DNA of 64,000 bases from Thamnidium elegans (lineage: Eukaryota; Mucoromycota; Mucoromycetes; Mucorales; Mucoraceae). Location: positions 1-64,000 of the forward strand of contig JAIXMG010000048.1 of assembly GCA_025201345.1 (NCBI GenBank), written 5' to 3'. Positions 47,423 to 60,900 of the stretch are shown here, one piece after another. The notes under the pieces are model-generated. The model was not told the origin of the DNA and did not search any database. It saw only the letters and a list, made by a program, of their open reading frames with translations. Positions within the stretch are counted from its first letter, which is position 1, and every line of letters begins with the position of its first letter. The translations under genes were made by a program, and so were the position numbers.

Positions 47423-48048
47423 TTACATTTTTTTGTTTCTTCGATTTCGCGACATGTTTGACCACTTTGGTTGTAGGATGAATTCTACAGCCCAAAGACC
47501 ACGACAAAGATAAAGAGCGTCTAGTTCTTCAGAATCTTTTACCGTTTTGTCAAGTGTAGCCTTCAACAGATTCATTTGTATGTCTCCATTTAAATCCTTC
47601 CATTCTTTTTCTCCGTTGGACTTACCTGATTCATCACTTGTCAAAGTTTTGCTTTGACAGGTAGTCAATGAAGTTTTCTTTAACAAGCTGAGAAGCTCTT
47701 CCAATCTTTCTTCTGTTACTTCCGGAAGATTATTCCTCAGGTAATTCTCAACAGCAATTTTTTTTTTGTCTTTTTCAGACGTAGCTTTCGGCTGAGGTAT
47801 CATGTCGATACCGTTATTACCTCTCATTTGTGGTATGTTCGTGTTATCCAAACTTTGTATCATACCACAGACATCATCTAAACCTTTCATAATACTGTTA
47901 TGCCTTTCTTTGTCTTTCTCTTTTTTTTACAGCGTAGTTCGTTTAAAACCATTTCATTTTGTTTTGTAACCTCATTCTTAAACTTTTTAAACCATTCAGG
48001 TTCATCATTATCGAGATAGATATCCTTTCTCTTTCTAGGAGGAGCCAT
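47423..48048 (-). pseudogene. Accessory protein of the Plavaka-type element (one frame break)
   Basis: Opens on the minus strand at 48048 with a basic N-terminus (MAPPRKRKDIYLDNDEPEWF), loses frame at an A-run near 47930, and continues as a 155-codon frame (47890-47423). That frame includes ENYLRNNLPEVTEERLEELL and ends in a basic QPKWSNMSRNRRNKKM. It is charged and helical, with no domain I recognise. It shares a 130-bp divergent promoter region with the transposase. A DNA-binding helper role would fit its place and basic ends, but this is a guess. Confidence 0.5.
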
Positions 48049-48182
48049 GTTATCTGAAATAATAAAAAAAAATAGAGAAGAAAATGAATTTTAAAGAATA
48101 AAAAAAATACTTTCCGTTATTTGTTGCCAAATCCTTTTTATATAGTATTATAGCAGTCAACTTCTCTTTCTTTCCATTTGCT

Positions 48183-51065
48183 TTGCTTCGTTGTTTCGTA
48201 TGCAACATTAACATCACGAAGAGAAACGAAAAGAAGCATGCAAAGATGCATAAACATCAAGAAATGCTAGCACGATTAAGAGAGATTGAGCTAGATCGCA
48301 AAAGGGAATCAACTTCCAGTAAACGTATTAGAATAGCCTCTAAATCAAGTGTCCAGCAGTTTAAGCCACAAAGAGGACAAGCCATTGATCAGGTTGGGCA
48401 TCTAGAAGATTATCTTGGCGATGTTTACGACGAAAATTATTTAGATGACAGTTTGGAAGAAATGTCAAAAATAATTTCGACTTTTGGATTAAATGGCCAG
48501 TTGAATCCCATTGCAAACACAAGTGATATCGAAGCTGATGAGATAGTAGACAATGATGTTCAAGTAGAAGAAAGAGATGAACTTTTGTTATTACTAAGCG
48601 ATCTTAAAAAATTCAAAATCACGATTGAAAATTGGCTTAGCGTTGAATCTCGCGCTAGAATCTTTGGATAAAACAGCACGCTCAAGTATTGAACTTAGGA
48701 ACCTTCTTCAAACTAACAATGCGTCCAAAAAGCTTACAGAAATGACTTTTTCTTGGTTCAACAAGTTTCTAAAAGAAAATGTAGGAGAAGAAGGTAATGT
48801 TATGACTGGTAATGATTTTCTAGATTATAAATGTGGTATTTACATAATTCTGTGGTTTTTACATAATAGTTGACCAGCTGTTATCCCCTTATAAGTGTAA
48901 CAAAATTATAAATAATTGCTTACATAAAGACAATACTGCTTCCTATGATATGTACAGTAAGGGATGTAAGTTATACTATCCTAGCGATAAAAGCCTTGTT
49001 TGTCCTTACTGTAAAGAACTGCGCTGCAAGAGCGACACACCATTTGATGGCTATAATCAAGCGGTACAAAAGAACTATCAGCTTCCACTTCGTAGGCAAT
49101 TGGCCGAGTTTTTGTCGTACGACTCTAATGTATCTAAAATCAGCAACTACGAAAAGTTAGTCGCGGATTCACATTTACAGGCTCCAGAGCATTTATACAA
49201 GGATGTATTCGATGGACAAGCTCATTGCGGGCCTAAAGAAAACACGGAGCTTACTCTTGCTTCTTCGCATAGATGGATCCAATCCCTTTAAGAGAGGAGG
49301 TGTCTCAATGGTTATCATAATGGGTACCATTTTGGACCTTCCGCCTGAAGATAGAGTCAAGCAAGAAAACATTCTTATTATCGCTATCATTCCTGGACCC
49401 AACAGACCGAAGAATATATTTAGCTTTTTGTATCCTACTCTCCAAGATCTTCTGGTATTAGAAAGCACGGGAATAACAGCTGTTTCCGATAATAAAGTTT
49501 CGTTATACAAAGCTCGTCTTGCCGTAATGATAGCTGACATAATTGGTATTGCCGAATTATGTATGCATTCTGGACATACATCTTATTACGGCTGCCGAGT
49601 CTGCATTATTATTAGCAATGTAAAAGAGAACAGAGAAAGTGGAATATACTTTAGCAACAAGGCTTTACTTGACTGTTGAATGAGAAATAAAGAAGACTTT
49701 GTTACTGGTGATGCTGCTCATGGTATAAAAAAGCCAACGCCTTTCGGTTTATTAGATAGCTTTACAGGTGTATGCTTTTTTCGGGCTCGATGAATTGCAC
49801 CTCTGGGGTCAAAATATAGCCAAGCAGATATGGTCAGTTGTAACAGATAACAGCCAAAAAAAAAAAAGCGGGATAAAAAACCCTTATTTTTAAGAAACTA
49901 TTATCGAGAAAAGCTTGGCAGAAAGCTTTTAGAAGCTCAATCCTTGGGGAACAAATACGCTCATGATGGAAAGTTCATTAATATGGCAACTTCCGCGGGA
50001 TATGGTAGGGCAATTGACTACATTGATTTTTTAATATATGCTGTTCCAACACTATTAGTAGAAGCTCTAGAATTACAAGTTGAAGATCTGAAAGCTAAAA
50101 GAGCTAAAGAGAATGAAAAGCGATCGAAGAAGAGAAGCAGAAAGGGCAAAGAACGAGCTGTTGAATCCAATGACGATATTGATGATGATATTGACGACTT
50201 AGTTTCTTGTTTCGATCAAACATCAGAAGCACTCACGTTATTATAGTTGGTTTGCCAAATATCTGATAAGCTCATTATAAGCTCAGAAGATATCGCTGCT
50301 ATTGATCATCATACAAATATATGGCATGCATTCTTACGCAACTTCGTAGGTACCAATAACTTTACAATTAGTCAACACTACATGTTTCATATAAGTTATT
50401 TTATACAGCAACTTGGACCTCTAAAGGCATATAGTGCTCGTTCTTTGGAAAGAATAATAGGCTTGTGTAAAGAAAAAATCAAATCACGTTCTAAACCAGG
50501 TGAAAACGCAATAAACTTTCTTCGAGGTAATTCTGTACAGTCTCAGCAGAAATGGTACACCTATAAAGAAAGCAACGAAGATGACTTCAAAGAGCATTCC
50601 AAAATTACTAGCGATTTGTTAAATGATACGCTTGATCCTGATGGATTGCCTTTCAATGTAATGTTAAGAGATTTCTGCAGCAGTAATCGCTTAATGTTTG
50701 ACTGCGAAGAAACTATGTTCATCAGAGAAGAGTATATATTAAGCCGCAATAATCAGATCCTCAAGAAAACAAGAGGAAAGGATGAAACTGATGTCGTAGT
50801 CCAACGAAATAGCGAAAGTGGATCCGTAAAATACAGCCTTGTAAATATCCAAGCCATGTTTGACTATAAAAATACGAACCTAGTATTAGTAAAAGATGGG
50901 TGTTCACTAGAACTAGACCAAAGAAAAAGATTGTTTATAAAGCTCTCAGTTACGGCAGCAGTGGATATATGGGAGATAATATATTTGAAGAGAGTAATGG
51001 GTTATGCGATCAAGATACCATCGTTAATTTCAGAAGATAAGTTGTATATTTGCTTTAAAAAGTAA
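48183..51065 (+). pseudogene. Plavaka/Tnp2-type DDE transposase (frameshifted)
   Basis: Pieces 48183-48671 (FVCN...KKHAKMHKHQ, acidic tail), 48625-48839 plus a likely short intron (48837-48869), 48950-49291 (YSKGCKLYY, VCPYCKELRC), 49203-49679 (LRIDGSNPFKRG, IIPGPNRPKNIFSFLYPTLQ, HTSYYGCRVC), a stretch to 49943 (TGDAAHGIKKPTPFGLLDSF, FGLDELHLWG), 49944-50246 (FRAID-like YGRAIDYIDFLIYAVPTLLV) and 50247-51065 (NFTISQHYMFHI, LGPLKAYSARSLERIIG). The catalytic acids are probably the D of RIDGSNPF, the D of FGLDEL and the E of SLERIIG, as in fungal Plavaka transposases. No ATG is found at the front, and four or more frame changes separate the pieces, so this copy is probably inactive. Confidence 0.8.
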
Positions 51066-51306
51066 TATGCCGCTACTCCATGCAATAAAAATATACTTTG
51101 ATTTTTTAACATAATTCCACACTAATCGTGGTTTATGTCAAATCATATTTAAAAATGTCGAATTATGTTAAAACTTATGGAACATTAAACAACATATGTT
51201 TGATGGTGCCATATTAAGACATATTAAGACATCGTTTTAATGTTATGGCAAAAAAAGACATGGAATTCAACATGAATCAACATAATTTAACATCCGCTTT
51301 CCCGTA

Positions 51307-52230
51307 ATGCGATAATGGAATAGTAAAAATAAATAGAAGATGTTCCTTTAAACCTTGAAAGATTTAACTATCGCTTAAGATTGTACAACGTGTATAGTCC
51401 TCTAGTCGACACCCAATAGCCTACTGATGATGTCAAAGAGCTTTCGTTTATCCCTTTGTCTGAGCCTCTTACTGTGAATATAGGTGATATCGATCTAGAT
51501 GGTGGTCATTGGCGGCTAAGAAAAAAACTGAAAAGAGAGAAGAGGACGACAGATGTAAGGCAGTTGGTCACACAAATGGAAAGAAACCTCGCAGAAAATA
51601 GCTTCTCAAAAGCTATCACAGAACAAGAAACAGAGCGAGCATATAGAGAGCAAATAGTTAGCGGAGAACAGCTTTGCGAGTTTTATGGATCCAGAAAAAG
51701 GACTTCAGCAAAAATAAAAGTCGAAATTTTGGGCTACAAATTTCGAAACCATTTATGTACCCAATAAAGAAAGGAGATGAAAGAGGGTAAGAAGCGTCTG
51801 GTTATGTTTATTGGTGATAGGGGAACTGGTGCTGGTTCAACAATTAAAGGATATCGTCGGTATGGTGGGACTTGGAAACAAAAAATACACGGCCAATCCA
51901 ATACAACATGCATTACAAATGAAAATAAAGCAGCCCAAACTTGCGTCTATTACCTTTGTCCTTTATATGATACCAAGCAACAAGTCCTTATGAAGAGGGA
52001 AATGATTCAGAAAAGTATAAATGTTGCATTTATTTGTTATAATCAAGCCTGTGTTTTCGTACACCATCGGTTTATCCGGTCTGGTTATACTATTTTTCAA
52101 CCAAACGTTTTCCCAATCAGCAGCAATACTCAGTCAATTCAATATTGATTTTAGAAATAAAGCCGACTCCTTCCTTACAAGAAGCGAGTTTAGGGCTAGA
52201 GGTGATGCTTCATAACTGAACTTGTAAGTT
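51307..52230 (+). pseudogene. 3' part of the TnpB/Fanzor-like module protein, E-F copy
   Basis: Homology to the other modules resumes at GATAATGGAATAG (51311). Open pieces 51456-51767 (GGHWRLRKKLKREKRTTDVR) and 51777-52148 (MFIGDRGTGAGSTIKGYRRY, TNENKAAQTCVYYL). The end near 52060 jumps over the RD-type motif by a deletion. The whole 5' part, about 3.8 kb in the B-C module, is missing next to the transposon. Confidence 0.55.
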
Positions 52231-53077
52231 GCAAAAAAAAAAAAAATTCAAAATTCGGATACATAAATACTTTTAGATATATTTACGTATATACGAACTT
52301 CTCATATCTTTACTCTGTGTGGTTATTTAACATGTATTTCTATTGAGCCTTAGCAACATCGACTGGTAATAACTATTCTTAGAAACAGAGAAAAAAAAAG
52401 TGGGATGGTCAAATAAGGAAATTGAAAATAATGTATACTAGGATAGTAGAATCGTTTGAAGTGACAGCTTAACTTCTCAAAAAAAAAAAAAAAAAAAAAA
52501 GATCTTTTCTATTACTATGACTTCGGCCCCTCATTTAGCGAAAAAAAGATATCAAACCAGGTCAAGACATGTCTTTTGCGATTTCAATATCTTCAAATTA
52601 GTTGGTGGAGAAAAGGAAAAGACTTGGTTACACTTGCAGAACCAATGACTTTATCTCGCTTTTAAAACAAGAGAAAATAAAATACAGACGAAATTATAGC
52701 TTTGATATTAAAGATAATGCTATTAAGTACAGTAGTTATATACATGAACCAAAGAAGTCTGCGATTAAATATAGTTTATGCATCCAAAGGTGGTATGGCT
52801 ATTTTTTTTTTTTTTTTGTTTATTCGGCCTCCAATTTCAGTATTACCACTGTATGAAAACACTTTTATAGCATGCTGTTTTTACTTATGATATGTATAGA
52901 CAGTTGCAATAATGTATGATACGGATGAACTAAAAAACTAATCTTATTATACGTAACAAGTGACACTTTTTGTTTATTTCTTTTTGACCAAAACGTAAAA
53001 AGCTTAAACTTTACGTTGCCTGTTTTGAAAACAATAAACTTTGCATTTCATATCCCGTCGATATTTGATGTAACATA
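52231..53077. other. 5' flank of gene F
   Basis: Near-identical copy of the flank before E, with A-runs at 52237 and 52479-52500, the terminal-exon relic ending at 52665, and the conserved open stretch 52690-52790. Confidence 0.55.
52548..52665 (+). pseudogene. Relic of a terminal exon of the Hsp70-like family (before gene F)
   Basis: Duplicate of the relic before E, ending LVTLAEPMTLSRF and stop, with the same one-base frame break in the GGAGAAAAGG region. Confidence 0.6.
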
Positions 53078-53122
53078 CTTGGAACGAGCTCATAGGGTCC
53101 CGAAATAACGTATATATTTATC
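53078..53122 (+). promoter_or_regulatory. Conserved upstream block of gene F
   Basis: CTTGGAACGAG, AGGGTCCCGAAATAACG and TATATATTTA are present. The CCCCTTTTTCTTC part after the TATA core is shortened, so the ATG is closer (about 42 bases). Confidence 0.55.
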
Positions 53123-53162
53123 GTTTTACTCCTTTTTCTTTTCCTTTAACAAAAATATTAGT

Positions 53163-56100
53163 ATGGACGAGGTATATGATTTTCTCCAACATACGCACTT
53201 CGTTGTTTTTTGTAAGTGATCCTCTTACTGCAAAACAATTCCATCTTTTTTTTTTTTTTTTTTTAAAAAGAAAAGCTCCATCGTCATATAGGACTTGGAG
53301 CGAATACGACTCATATATACTACTATTCCACTTCAAAAACAGATGTCCCATACATACTTCCATATCTGAAGTAAGTATAGAGTACTAAAAAAATATACGA
53401 TGACTTTGAACAATTTGTAAAAATGTAGAAAATACAGTTATATCACTTATGATAAACATAAATCGAATGTTCTAAGTTGGGGAAACCAAAGTGTTGACGA
53501 TAACGAAGAAGATACAGTACAAATCGATGTGTCCAGAGAGAAATTACACCAACTCTTTAAGAAGGGAAAAGATAGGTGGGATCAAGATGACTTATTCACG
53601 TTAACAGCTGTATCAGACTTTATTCGCTTATATGTAGAAAAAGTAATTAAAGATTCGAAAGAAGAAATTAAAGATCGTGGTGCACTCCACTACGTATTAC
53701 TTGTACCATCGGAGTGGGAAGAAGAAATAAGAGAAGTTCTGTTTCGACCTATTTTTGTTCAAGCCAATTTAATATCAAAAGATGATCACCAAGACAGGAT
53801 TTTATTTTGCTCCGATATAGAGTCTGTCTATTACCGCTTAAGTGACCCTAAAAGTCGTCATTTTACTGAAATGACACGTAATACGATTTTGGGTAGAATT
53901 GGTGCTGTGGAGGAGAATCAAGTGTCGATCAAACTGGATTTAATCTTAACTGGAAATCCTCTATTTGATTTTTCCGGTTCCATAACGCGTCCGAAAATCA
54001 TGAATTCAAATGAAATGTCTCTTACTTCCGACGATGTTAAAAATGGTATTAGAGAGTTTATAAAGATCAAATTCTCTTTCAATGCTCAAGAAGACACTAT
54101 TCTAAATATTATGAAAGAATTGGGCAATCGTACTTTTACTGATATGGTTAGTAATGTAACATGGGAATAATAAGACGATATCAACTAACGGATTATTATA
54201 ATAGAAAGACAAAGAGGAAGCTTCTTATTTAATGAAACCTTTCATTACTGACAAAAATATATCCGAATTAGATAAACACCAAGAAGAACTTATTAGATCC
54301 ATTCGGCCTTTTGATATATGTGCTGAAATCAGTAAACATTTGCCTAATAACTTGGAGCAACTACTTCCAAACAACCTTGTAAAGGAGTACTCGATTGTAA
54401 AATTCACTGATGAATATACTTTTGAAATTAAATTAAACGAAGGCCTATTACAGTGGTCAATATTTACGTTTGAGTATAATCGAATATCTTTCGCCTCCAA
54501 TTATATCGTACCTAAAAGCCTTTCGGATAAATATATTTACAATAACAGTATCTTGCGTGGGACTTCTCGGTACTTGATTAGCGCAATTCAGAATTCTAAC
54601 GTATACGGTAAACCGCGTATACTACCGACAGAACACTCGGCGATCTCGTCTTCAATATTCCTAAACTCGAAACCTGAGGCCATTATGAATATAGGTACAC
54701 CATCATTATATGCTTTATTATTTCAGTAGTAATACGTTTTACAATTAGATATTTTGCTCGAGTCTACAGTGTTATCGTTCTCACTTTTAGATGAAAATGG
54801 TTTAATAAAAGAAATCTGGAACCATGACTATTTTGTATCTGACATCAGGTAAGATATGAATAAAACGTTATGTAGATATCTATACTAATGTATCATTAGT
54901 TTGCGCTCTCTGGACTCGTTCTTTACTTTTTCAGAAGTAGTAACATTAAATGTCAAAAGTTCGTAAGTTTATTCATATAGATATATATTGTGTTTATTAC
55001 TAATTAAAAAATTAATGGCTTATTTAGATTTATCACGTTTGTTGAAGAATACTTAGCAGATGAATCAAATATCTCTCCTGTTGTAATAAATAAGGACATG
55101 CTGATTGAAATAGAAAATATACTAAGCGTAGAGAGTCATAATAAAGATATAATTATATCGATACAACAGCAAATATACATTGAAGCATTTGTATTGATTT
55201 ATATGATTTATATAAATGTAATTATATCAAGAAAGACGCTGAAAATTGCAGGAGGTAACGACAATATAAAAACTGGATATGCTATTACTGTTGAAAAAAT
55301 GATACTTCAGAAGTTACTTGTCACTGAAGATGATCTAAGAGATACGATATATGCAAGCAATCTGGTACAAGAAAATGACAGCTATAAAAAACTCCGAATT
55401 ACTACACAAGGAGAAGAGCTCTTACCTGTAATTCAACAGTCATTCAAACTACAGTTTCCACTCAAGTCTTTCTTTATGGTATCTCAACTGCATAAAGACT
55501 ATGTACAGCTAACGCTCAATCAAGTAGTAACTGAATCTGGTTTGGATCACGAAGATCAGGAAACAATTGTTATCCAAGAAGAAATAATCCCTATTCCCAA
55601 TATATATGACGCATTGTGCTTCAACATGTGGAGCAATATTACAGAAGGTAGCAGTCTAATTCAATTATGCGACACACATAAAGGATGTAACGACAGCGAA
55701 TTACTAGATATATTCTCCTTAGAAAATAAAGCAGAGTTTATGAATAACCTGAAGGAGTACATATCTAAAGATGTAAGTAACCTAAAATAGTGTCAGTGAT
55801 TATCATTCTGTTTATATAAAATTTTAATTTATACTTTTTATAGATCCTTAACAAGAATTTGACCACACAAAAAGCAGACAAAACTACTGTATATCTAAGC
55901 AAATTATGTAACTGTAGAGTTTGTTTAACGGTAAATGATATTACAGATATTTCTTTTCGACCAGTTCTACAAGATATCATCTCTCTTGTATTTACCTCCT
56001 TGATAAATAAGCAACTCTTTGGAAGCTATAGAGATATTCAATATGTGTTTCACCTGATATGCTTTAATTATAATCCACAGTTCCAACATATACTTATGAA

Positions 56101-56787
56101 AATACTAGATGACGAAACCGACTATTTTTTGTATGAGCAAAGAATTGACATGGCTTATTATACAATACCAAAATTATCAAATCAACTGATTCAGCCTATT
56201 TTACAACAAGAACCATGTTCATATAAAGGATTCCAAGTGGGTGTTTTACGTCAAGTTTATAGTGAAAACTTCGGTTTCGGTTTTATGTTCTCTCGGGAAG
56301 ATACTCCTATTGTATTTAAAAGCAATCGAGAGGATACGAACACCATTTTAATCGATTACAAAAAAGTATTTCCGTTGTTCAAGAAGGGAGACAAAATGAA
56401 CGAAAGTCAATTAAATCGAGTATTTTATGTGGATATGATTCAAAAAGGGAGGTACCTTGCTCCTTTTCTACGTATGTAATAATATAAAGAGTATTGCTTT
56501 TTTAACTTACATAAACTTTAGCAATTTTCTTTAAACTTAAGCCAGTTGCTAGTTTAAGGTCCGATGAGCTTATTGGTTTAGAGCATACAATTGAAAAATT
56601 CGGAGATGGTTTATCTTTAAATTGTATAAGTAACTTCAAGATAAATCAAGATATGCCTCTTATGATCTCTATAGTTTATCACGGTTATTCTTCGTCCCTT
56701 TATTTTAAAATTAAAGCGGTTGGGGACGAGACTGAACCAAGGCGTATAATAATACTTGCGGAACCCATGACATTATGTCGATTTTAA
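53163..56787 (+). CDS. Hsp70/HSPA12-like array gene, copy F (open except for a stop at the exon 1/2 junction)
   Basis: Exons at 53163-53211, 53271-53370, 53429-54155, 54205-54694, 54749-54848, 54900-54962, 55028-55772, 55844-56471 and 56522-56787: 3168 bases. The last base of exon 1 is T where the other copies have C, so joining to AA of exon 2 gives TAA at codon 17. No other acceptor in phase is near. Two splice changes are frame-neutral: the usual exon-6 acceptor CAG is mutated (TAT) and the next AG (54898-54899) skips exactly two codons; the exon-9 acceptor also moved, adding one codon. The phosphate-1-like loop is HIGLGANTTH. The end, MIQKGRYLAPFL before the last intron, is the most divergent variable tip. 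Either a recent null or a base-call error at one site. Confidence 0.7.
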
Positions 56788-57965
56788 AAAAAAAATATTA
56801 TCACTGTGTTCATGGTGTACTCACTATATTTTACACTTTAATAAAAAAAAATTACAGTTTATAAATGCGTATAGAAGTTGTAATTAAGAACTTTTATATT
56901 CGTATATAAAGCATTATACAGAGTAACAATATAAAAATGCTGTTTCATGCAGGTGGCAATTCCACAAATCTGAGATCGAATACAACGGGAAGCATTTATA
57001 AAATGATGCTGCTAATATTTATTTCATTTTCTCCCTCAAGCCATAGTGCTTTTTATGTCCCATTTTCTTCGTAATAGAGGTGCATGTACTACTGTCTATA
57101 TATATATATTTAAAGAGTGTTATATCTATGTGTGTATTTGTTCTTCACACCCTTTTTATATTTCTTGACTGGCCTTTGAAAGGTATGCATTATATCGCCA
57201 CAATTACCGCTTATGCTAGTTATCGATATGAGTTTGCTTTATCTACCACTTTTTGAAATAAAAGTAAAAAGGTGAAGGGAAGAAGTTATATCATCTTGAG
57301 TAGGTCTCATTCTAACACAAAATTATTTTTTAATCTATAAAAAGAATTGAAGCTTTCTTTTTATCTATAATAGCAGCAAAGTGGTGTGTGCTTTACAAAA
57401 TTAATTGCCTGTTTTCATTTCCGTCTGAGATCGAATATGGTTCATGCACAGACACAAAAAAAATGCAATATAATTAAACTGAATTGGAAATTAAGTAAAC
57501 CTGTTTACTTACATCTCTCACCAAAAATATAATGCGTTCTCTGAATAAGGTGAAGGTAAAGGGTATTGAAAAAGTTTCGTCTGATGATGGATTTTTGGGT
57601 TATACAAGTTTAATGCAATACACGTAACGAAAAAAGAACATTTATGAGATGATAGATATAGGCATATGTAGATCTTCCTCCCCCCCCCCTTTTTTTTAAA
57701 AAAAAAAGAACAGATAAATAAAGTATGCTTATCTTGATGGAGCAAGAGATTATTTACAATTACGCACGATTATTATATCGTACAAAAATGCCTCTCTTTA
57801 TAAATTTTAGTTTAACTAAGCCGATCCATGGCTCGAAGCCAAAAATATATTTAGTATGTGCAGGTTTTATTAAAATTAAATTTTTATATAGTATATACTT
57901 TGATATTCATTTTCCTGTTGATATACACACAGTGTCAAGACAGCATAGAACTCATTTAAAAACAT
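56788..57965. other. 3' flank of gene F and 5' part of the F-G module
   Basis: AATAAA-type signal near 56840. Homologous to 19244-20412. The frame 57725-58084 (SRQHRTHLKTYDGTQTSLLP) may be the true N-terminal part of the module protein, since a His-containing THLKTY stretch is followed directly by the piece conserved in all modules. Confidence 0.5.
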
Positions 57966-60900
57966 ATGATGGAACACAAACTAGTTTACTTCCTCAAAAA
58001 AAGGGTATTTCCTGCGGAAGAAGCAGAAGTTTCGAATACACAAACTACAACAAAGGGATTGAAAACATACAATGTCTCCAATAAAGATAAACTGTTTAAT
58101 TTTAACCTATCTATGAGAGAACACTCGCAGAAATCATACAAAATCTTTTGAAAAATGAAAACAAACTAAATGAAGTTAGAATAAAATCACTATCATCTAC
58201 AAGATGATCTACCTGTATCATTACAAAGGCGGAGGATATGTCTGGATGCAAGCCCAACGAAATAAAAACATACTTAGAAAACCATGGTACGAAGAGGAAT
58301 TATATTTTATGGCGAGAATATGTTCAGGAACATTTTCGATGAGATACTTCAACATCAATGCTCTCCCTCTCCAAAGCAACCTGTAGCTTCTGCAGCGATA
58401 CTTTCTAAAAGACCAGTCAGAGACGAATTCGTACCAAGTACTTCTCTTCCCCTTTTGCCTACTGAAAATGTTCAAGAAACTGAGGAACCTTTCGAAACCA
58501 CACAAAAACTTAAGTATCATACTTGTACTGTAGTTTTAAATAATACCATTAGACAAGATTTGCCTCAGGATGATAAATATACCTTCATACAAAAGTTTAA
58601 TCAGGCAATGTCCAATGTATCGAACTTTACAAGCGACTTTCAATTTTCCATTTATTCTTTGATGATGAATTTTAGAAACCATACCATCAATAGAAATATT
58701 TTTAACCAAGCAATATAATTTAATTAACAAGAAGGTTTCGAAACAAGTTCAATATTTCCAGAAGGTTCCCAGCCAACGGCCAATATACGATTTTCTGCAC
58801 CTTCACATTCCGAAGAGGTGATGGTTTCGGATGTTCTGCGGAGAGAGTTGAGCAGTATTTTTTCAAAGCAACATTTAAACTCTATATACAGCTCTTCTTT
58901 TGGGTTGCGTGGAACGAAACAAGAAACAAAAAAAAAAAAAGCAAACCCACTTCAAACATAATTGAATAATGATATTCCGGAGCCTATCAAGCAGCTATTT
59001 TCTGATGTGAACGTAATTCCTTGTCCGTTGCTGTCAATATAACTTACTCGGTATATTACAAAATTTGAAAATATGTGGAAAAAGGAACTATATTCTACAA
59101 AACTTTAAACATACTACTAGATGTTTTACTGAAAGTTCATTTGGCCCCAATAAGACATCAAGCGTATGCTGCTTTCGTTGAATCCAAAAAAAAAACAGAA
59201 GTTCAAAATATTTACAATGAAAGAATATATGAAGAAACAAACATTAGAATTGGCGACCGTCGTCGTATGATAATTCGTGATGAATATTATAAAATACAAA
59301 AGTTTGAGTCACAAAATACGAAATAATCTAATCAAAGATGGTAAGGCAAAATTAGAGGATGTCACAAAAGGATCAGATTATATCAAGAGAAAATTACAGC
59401 CACGGTATGATCTATTACATATAAAATCAGATTAATATACAGTAATACTCACATGTTCTATTAATTTTTTTAGAGGGAAACCGGACCTGAAGCCGAAGGT
59501 GGTGTTAAACCTGGAGGTTGTATCTTAGATAATGATCCGTTAGTTCTTTAAGAAGCTACGACTTATATGACTGCAGAGGAAATCATACTAGAAGAAGATT
59601 TGACCGAAAATAGATCAACAGATGCAACACGGAGAAGAATAGGCCAGATAAAGGGCTTTTTAAAGAATATAATTATCAATGCTGAAATTAGGGAGCAAAT
59701 TACGGAGGAAAGACTTTCAGAATTATGTCCTGAATTAAATGAACAATAAATCGGTGTTTGCATGTTACTGTATCACTCACTGGCTGTATATATACCATCG
59801 AAAGATAAGCGCTATTTGGTTGTTTATCTACTGCCTTTTGTGATTTTAGCAAATGATTTGTTACGTTGCTGAGGGTACTCTCGTTTTATGGAAAAGTATG
59901 TCCGGAACCCGCTACCCAACAAAATAGCTCGAGAGTAGATAGTACGCCTGTTTACCGCTTATTCTACGTATCTGTCTATAGCCGGTTTTGAATCTTTGAT
60001 TTTGGAGGAGAGGTTATTGATTCCGGTACAATTGCTCGATCTTGTAAAGATGGTGTTTTTAATTCTTTTTTTCGACAGATCAATTATCCAAAGATTATGA
60101 CGTTTACATCGTTTAATTTTTGCTCACAATGTAACTAACTATATTGCCTGGTTTGAAGTTTCTGGGTACTAGGAAAAATAAATCGGTGGTAATTACCAGT
60201 ACAACGAAAAAGAAATTAAGCAATAATATTCCCTGGGGAGTGATGTGATCCAGCATATACAAGTATTTATCCTCATATATATTTACACGTACATGATTAC
60301 CTCACACGTTTTTATCCCTTTATGACTAATTCATATTTATTTTAACTAAGCCTTACCAACATCGTCCAGTAATAACCGTTGTCTGAGTAATGATTAGAGG
60401 TTTGACCATAATTACACATCTTGACGGAAGACTAGGTTAGATAAGCACGGTTTGAAGTTATATAAGGAAACTGTGGTACTTATAGTGATATAGCACATTA
60501 CCAGAATTGTACTTGAACTCAGCTATAAAGAAGCTATATAAACCTATATCTTTTTTCATGTAAAAAAAGGAAATTCTATTCTTTGCGACTGATTACTTTT
60601 AGCATCTTGTTTTTTTTTATTTTATTTTTTGAATCTTGACTATTTTATAGCTCGAATTACACAGGGAGATATTCGAAGACAACTGCTGAAAGATAATGCT
60701 ACATTATGCGCTGAATTGATAATCTTAAATAATTAATTAATGAAGCTATGCAAAACTAAAGAGGCAAGCTTTGGTAATCGAAAATAGAGATTTCGTTCAA
60801 GCGATTATCGATATAAAACAATATTAGTCTCGTGTGCGTCCTTTAATTCAAGATCAAAGCACCCGAAACAATCAAGTATATAATTTCATTGAACAATTGA

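Larger units (their letters stand above)
47068..51306. mobile_element. Plavaka/CACTA-type DNA transposon
   Basis: Inverted ends of about 30 bp: TACGGGAAATCGGGATGTTA on the left, and TACGGGAAAGCGGATGTTAA as the inverted right end. Subterminal zones are filled with motifs such as TGTCGACAT and AACAT, and the left zone has four tandem copies of ATAACATAAA (47199-47240). It carries a transposase gene (plus) and a divergent small gene (minus). ATGCG follows the right end directly and stands three bases before TACGGG on the left, which may be the target duplication. Confidence 0.85.

Noticed and set aside
54225..54500. Minus-strand 91-codon ORFs in exon 4 of E and F
   Set aside because: They are antisense shadows of exon 4, conserved only because the exon is.
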